NCBI GenBank assembly: GCA_947425085.1
Contig: CANDYV010000003.1
Coordinates: 1-47,928, forward strand
Reading direction: 5' to 3'
Length of the DNA: 47,928 nucleotides
DNA from: an uncultured Candidatus Saccharibacteria bacterium
GTDB lineage: Bacteria; Patescibacteriota; Saccharimonadia; Saccharimonadales; Saccharimonadaceae
This document shows positions 46,090-47,928 of the stretch, in pieces. Below the pieces are notes generated by a model. The model had not been told where the DNA came from. It did not search any database and saw only the letters and a program-made list of their open reading frames with translations. Both the position numbers and the translations under genes were made by a program. The stretch's first letter is position 1. Each line of letters begins with the position of its first letter.

Positions 46090-46686
46090 ATGAGCGCGGA
46101 AGAGTTTCGGAATTATTATTTTTTGAAGGAAGAGTTGGTGCGTTTTTGTCGGGAGAAAGGGTTGCCGACGGGTGGCTCGAAATCGGAATTAACAGAGAGA
46201 GCGGCGAGGTTTTTGAGCGGTTCGGCGGTTGTTGAGAATGATGACGACTTTGCGGAACCTGAGGTTTCTTTAGGCAGAGAGAAGGTGAGGCGCAGGGTAG
46301 CGAACAGTAATGAAGTCTTGAGCGAGGAGAGTGTAATTGAAGAAGGGTTTATCTGTTCCGAGCGGCATCGAGCGTTTTTTCAAGAGAAGATTGGGGCGGG
46401 ATTTCGGTTTGTGGTTCCCTTCCAGAGGTGGCTGAAGGCGAATGCGGGGCGGACATATGGGGAGGCGATTGAGGCATATCGGGAGATTATGAGGAAGAAG
46501 TCACGGGGTGATGTCACGGAGGAGATTGGGCCGCAGTTTGAGTATAACCGGTATGTGCGGGATTTTTTCGCGGATAACAGGGGCCAGTATGAGCTTCAGG
46601 AAGCGGTTATGTGCTGGAAATATAAGCGAGATTTACCCGGACATAACAGATACGAGCGGGCGGACTTGAAGGCGCTTGAAGCTTAA
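46090..46686 (+). CDS. SAP-domain protein (DUF6434-like C-terminus)
   Basis: LKEELVRFCREKGLPTGGSKSELTERAARFL SAP motif; YVRDFFADNRGQYELQEAVMCWKYKRDLPGHNRYERADL. Confidence 0.8.
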   Translation: MSAEEFRNYYFLKEELVRFCREKGLPTGGSKSELTERAARFLSGSAVVENDDDFAEPEVSLGREKVRRRVANSNEVLSEESVIEEGFICSERHRAFFQEKIGAGFRFVVPFQRWLKANAGRTYGEAIEAYREIMRKKSRGDVTEEIGPQFEYNRYVRDFFADNRGQYELQEAVMCWKYKRDLPGHNRYERADLKALEA

Positions 46687-46725
46687 ATTAGCTATCTAGC
46701 AGTTCCCTGTTTTAGGATTGTTAAT

Positions 46726-46746
46726 TCCCCTTGGTGGGGATTTTTT
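46726..46746 (+). terminator. Intrinsic terminator TCCCC ttggt GGGGA TTTTTT
   Basis: 5-bp GC-rich stem and T6 tract after SAP gene. Confidence 0.75.
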
Positions 46747-47429
46747 GTTGGTTTTTGTCGGGGGAGTGTTGTGGGTTTAGGTGTTTTCTTTTGATTCGGT
46801 TCTATGGATTGGTTTTGGTATGGTTCGGTTTGGCAATAAAAAGGCATTTTCTGAGGTAATTTTGCGGATTTTCTGGATTTTGGTCCGGATTTTTTGTGCA
46901 AAAATACTCGTGAAAATGCTTGACTATCATTCCCTTTTCAACAAAATACCATAGACATTTTGACGCCAAAATGGTATAGAATAGCATAATTTTGCTTTGA
47001 TTTGAACGAAAATGATGTTTGTGTTTGCCTTCCGAACCACTATGTCCACTCATAAGTAATTCGTTACTTCCATTATAGCGTGAGGGGAATGGGATGTCAA
47101 TAGATTTGGTGCGAATTTTTCGCGCCAAAATTACAGGGGTGGAGGCGGATTTCGTGGATTTTGACAGGGAAGGAGAGTACGAGATATTTTGTGGGTTTTT
47201 CGTGGGATTTGCGAATTTTGGAGGATTGGCTGGAGGGGCAGGGAACGAGAGTTTTTGGAGTATCGTGGATACAATAGGGGTGAGGTGTGGGTTTTGTGCG
47301 CGCCGTTGTAATTTGGAAATGCGGACGAAATTAGAAAAGGAGTGCGGCGGGATTATTGGGGTGGGTTTTGAGCAGGGGTTGTTTTGAGGGTGTGATACTT
47401 GGGCAAGATTATTGGCAAAAAGTCAAGTC

Positions 47430-47458
47430 TAGGCAAAAGCGGGAATGGTTGGTATACT
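47430..47458 (+). promoter_or_regulatory. Promoter TAGGCA-17-TATACT upstream of structured leader
   Basis: -10 TATACT 47453-47458; -35-like 47430-47435. Confidence 0.55.
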
Positions 47459-47461
47459 TGA

Positions 47462-47591
47462 GGTGTTAAACGAATCAAATATTATAAAATGCGGAGCTGT
47501 TTTTGCAGTTTATCATTGGAAGGTGATAACGGCACCGTAAGGTGGACTAGCTTTCGAGTGATAAACTCTGCAGTTTGGTTCGTTTAACACC
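47462..47591 (+). ncRNA. Candidate structured leader RNA/cis-regulatory element closed by an 18-bp helix
   Basis: 47462-47479 GGTGTTAAACGAATCAAA pairs with 47574-47591 TTTGGTTCGTTTAACACC (one G-U); inner GUUUAUCA/UGAUAAAC and CACC-GUAA-GGUG hairpins. Confidence 0.6.
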
Positions 47592-47664
47592 CTTGCGGTG
47601 TCGTTTTTGTTTTAGGATATACGGCCTGTTTGGGTGTTAAACATAACCTAAAAGGAGGGCTGTG

Positions 47665-47928
47665 ATGCGAAGCCGGAATAGAAAAGTTAAGAAACAGGGG
47701 GCGAGGCTAGGCTCGGTGGGGAATTACGCGGAGAGGGTGAGTTGCGGAAGATGCGTTGGCTATGGAAGTTGTGCGGGGCTGTTATTGCTGGCGTTTTTGT
47801 TAATGAACCCGGTGGCGGGGAATGAGGCGCAGGCGCTGGAGGAGGGGGATTATGATGATCAGATTGTGGCTACGGCTGATTCTGGCGTCACAATTTCCTT
47901 CACACCCTCTTCCGGCTCAGCTTCGCTC
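47665..47928 (+). CDS. Secreted/surface protein, N-terminal fragment truncated by window end
   Basis: AAAGGAGGG SD then MRSRNRKVKKQGARLG..GLLLLAFLLMNPVAGNEAQALEEG signal peptide-like; open to the last base. Confidence 0.75.
   Translation, partial: MRSRNRKVKKQGARLGSVGNYAERVSCGRCVGYGSCAGLLLLAFLLMNPVAGNEAQALEEGDYDDQIVATADSGVTISFTPSSGSASL

Noticed and set aside
47094-47387. 97-aa ORF with CGFCARRCN motif
   Set aside because: Cysteine pattern is suggestive of zinc binding but there is no SD or recognisable domain; listed only as part of the unexplained gap.
47582-47642. Integron attC-like site (GTTTAAC...GTTAAAC fits RYYYAAC/GTTRRRY, 60 nt)
   Set aside because: No integrase, no second attC with proper R''/L''/L'/R' layout, and the heptamers are explained by the repeated GGTGTTAAAC pairing segments.
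1-47928. CRISPR array
   Set aside because: No regularly spaced identical repeats with unique spacers; the TGTTCGGGT array is far too short in unit and spacing.
1-47928. UGA-recoded genetic code (Gracilibacteria/SR1)
   Set aside because: TGA acts as a normal stop (e.g. tsaD, recF-region genes terminate sensibly) and conserved proteins translate cleanly with table 11.

Overview
The window reads as a bacterial chromosome segment spanning the replication origin: rnpA, rpmH, dnaA, dnaN and recF are all present, with yidC and jag upstream. The translation table is standard, with TGA used as a stop. Gene content suggests Candidatus Saccharibacteria (TM7/Patescibacteria): a VirB4/PrgI/VirB6-like type IV secretion cluster with several VirB2/pilin-like genes, a LytR-CpsA-Psr protein, FemAB and GroES/GroEL. 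That lineage call is inference only. From left to right the window holds: a surface-glycan cluster (GT2, GT1, WecB, membrane protein, GT1); a secreted protein with two identical ricin-type lectin domains; a LexA-N-only regulator; an LCP protein; jag-yidC-rnpA-rpmH; a bipartite oriC around dnaA; dnaN and recF; the T4SS/pilin island; Hsp20; ComF; tRNA-Ser(GCU); membrane proteins; groESL with a CIRCE-like operator; a Mur ligase; TM2; tsaD; an approximately 880-nt non-coding unit with its own promoter, many hairpins and terminator; femAB; a SAP-domain protein; and a structured leader upstream of a secreted protein cut by the window end. The observations most worth follow-up are (1) the orphan structured RNA at about 43,919-44,798, (2) the switch-like leader at 47,462-47,664, (3) TGTTCGGGT iteron-like repeats plus DnaA-trios in oriC, and (4) a four-copy GNxVxVD motif shared by the VirB6-like protein and a pilin. 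All calls come from reading the sequence; no database searches were run.
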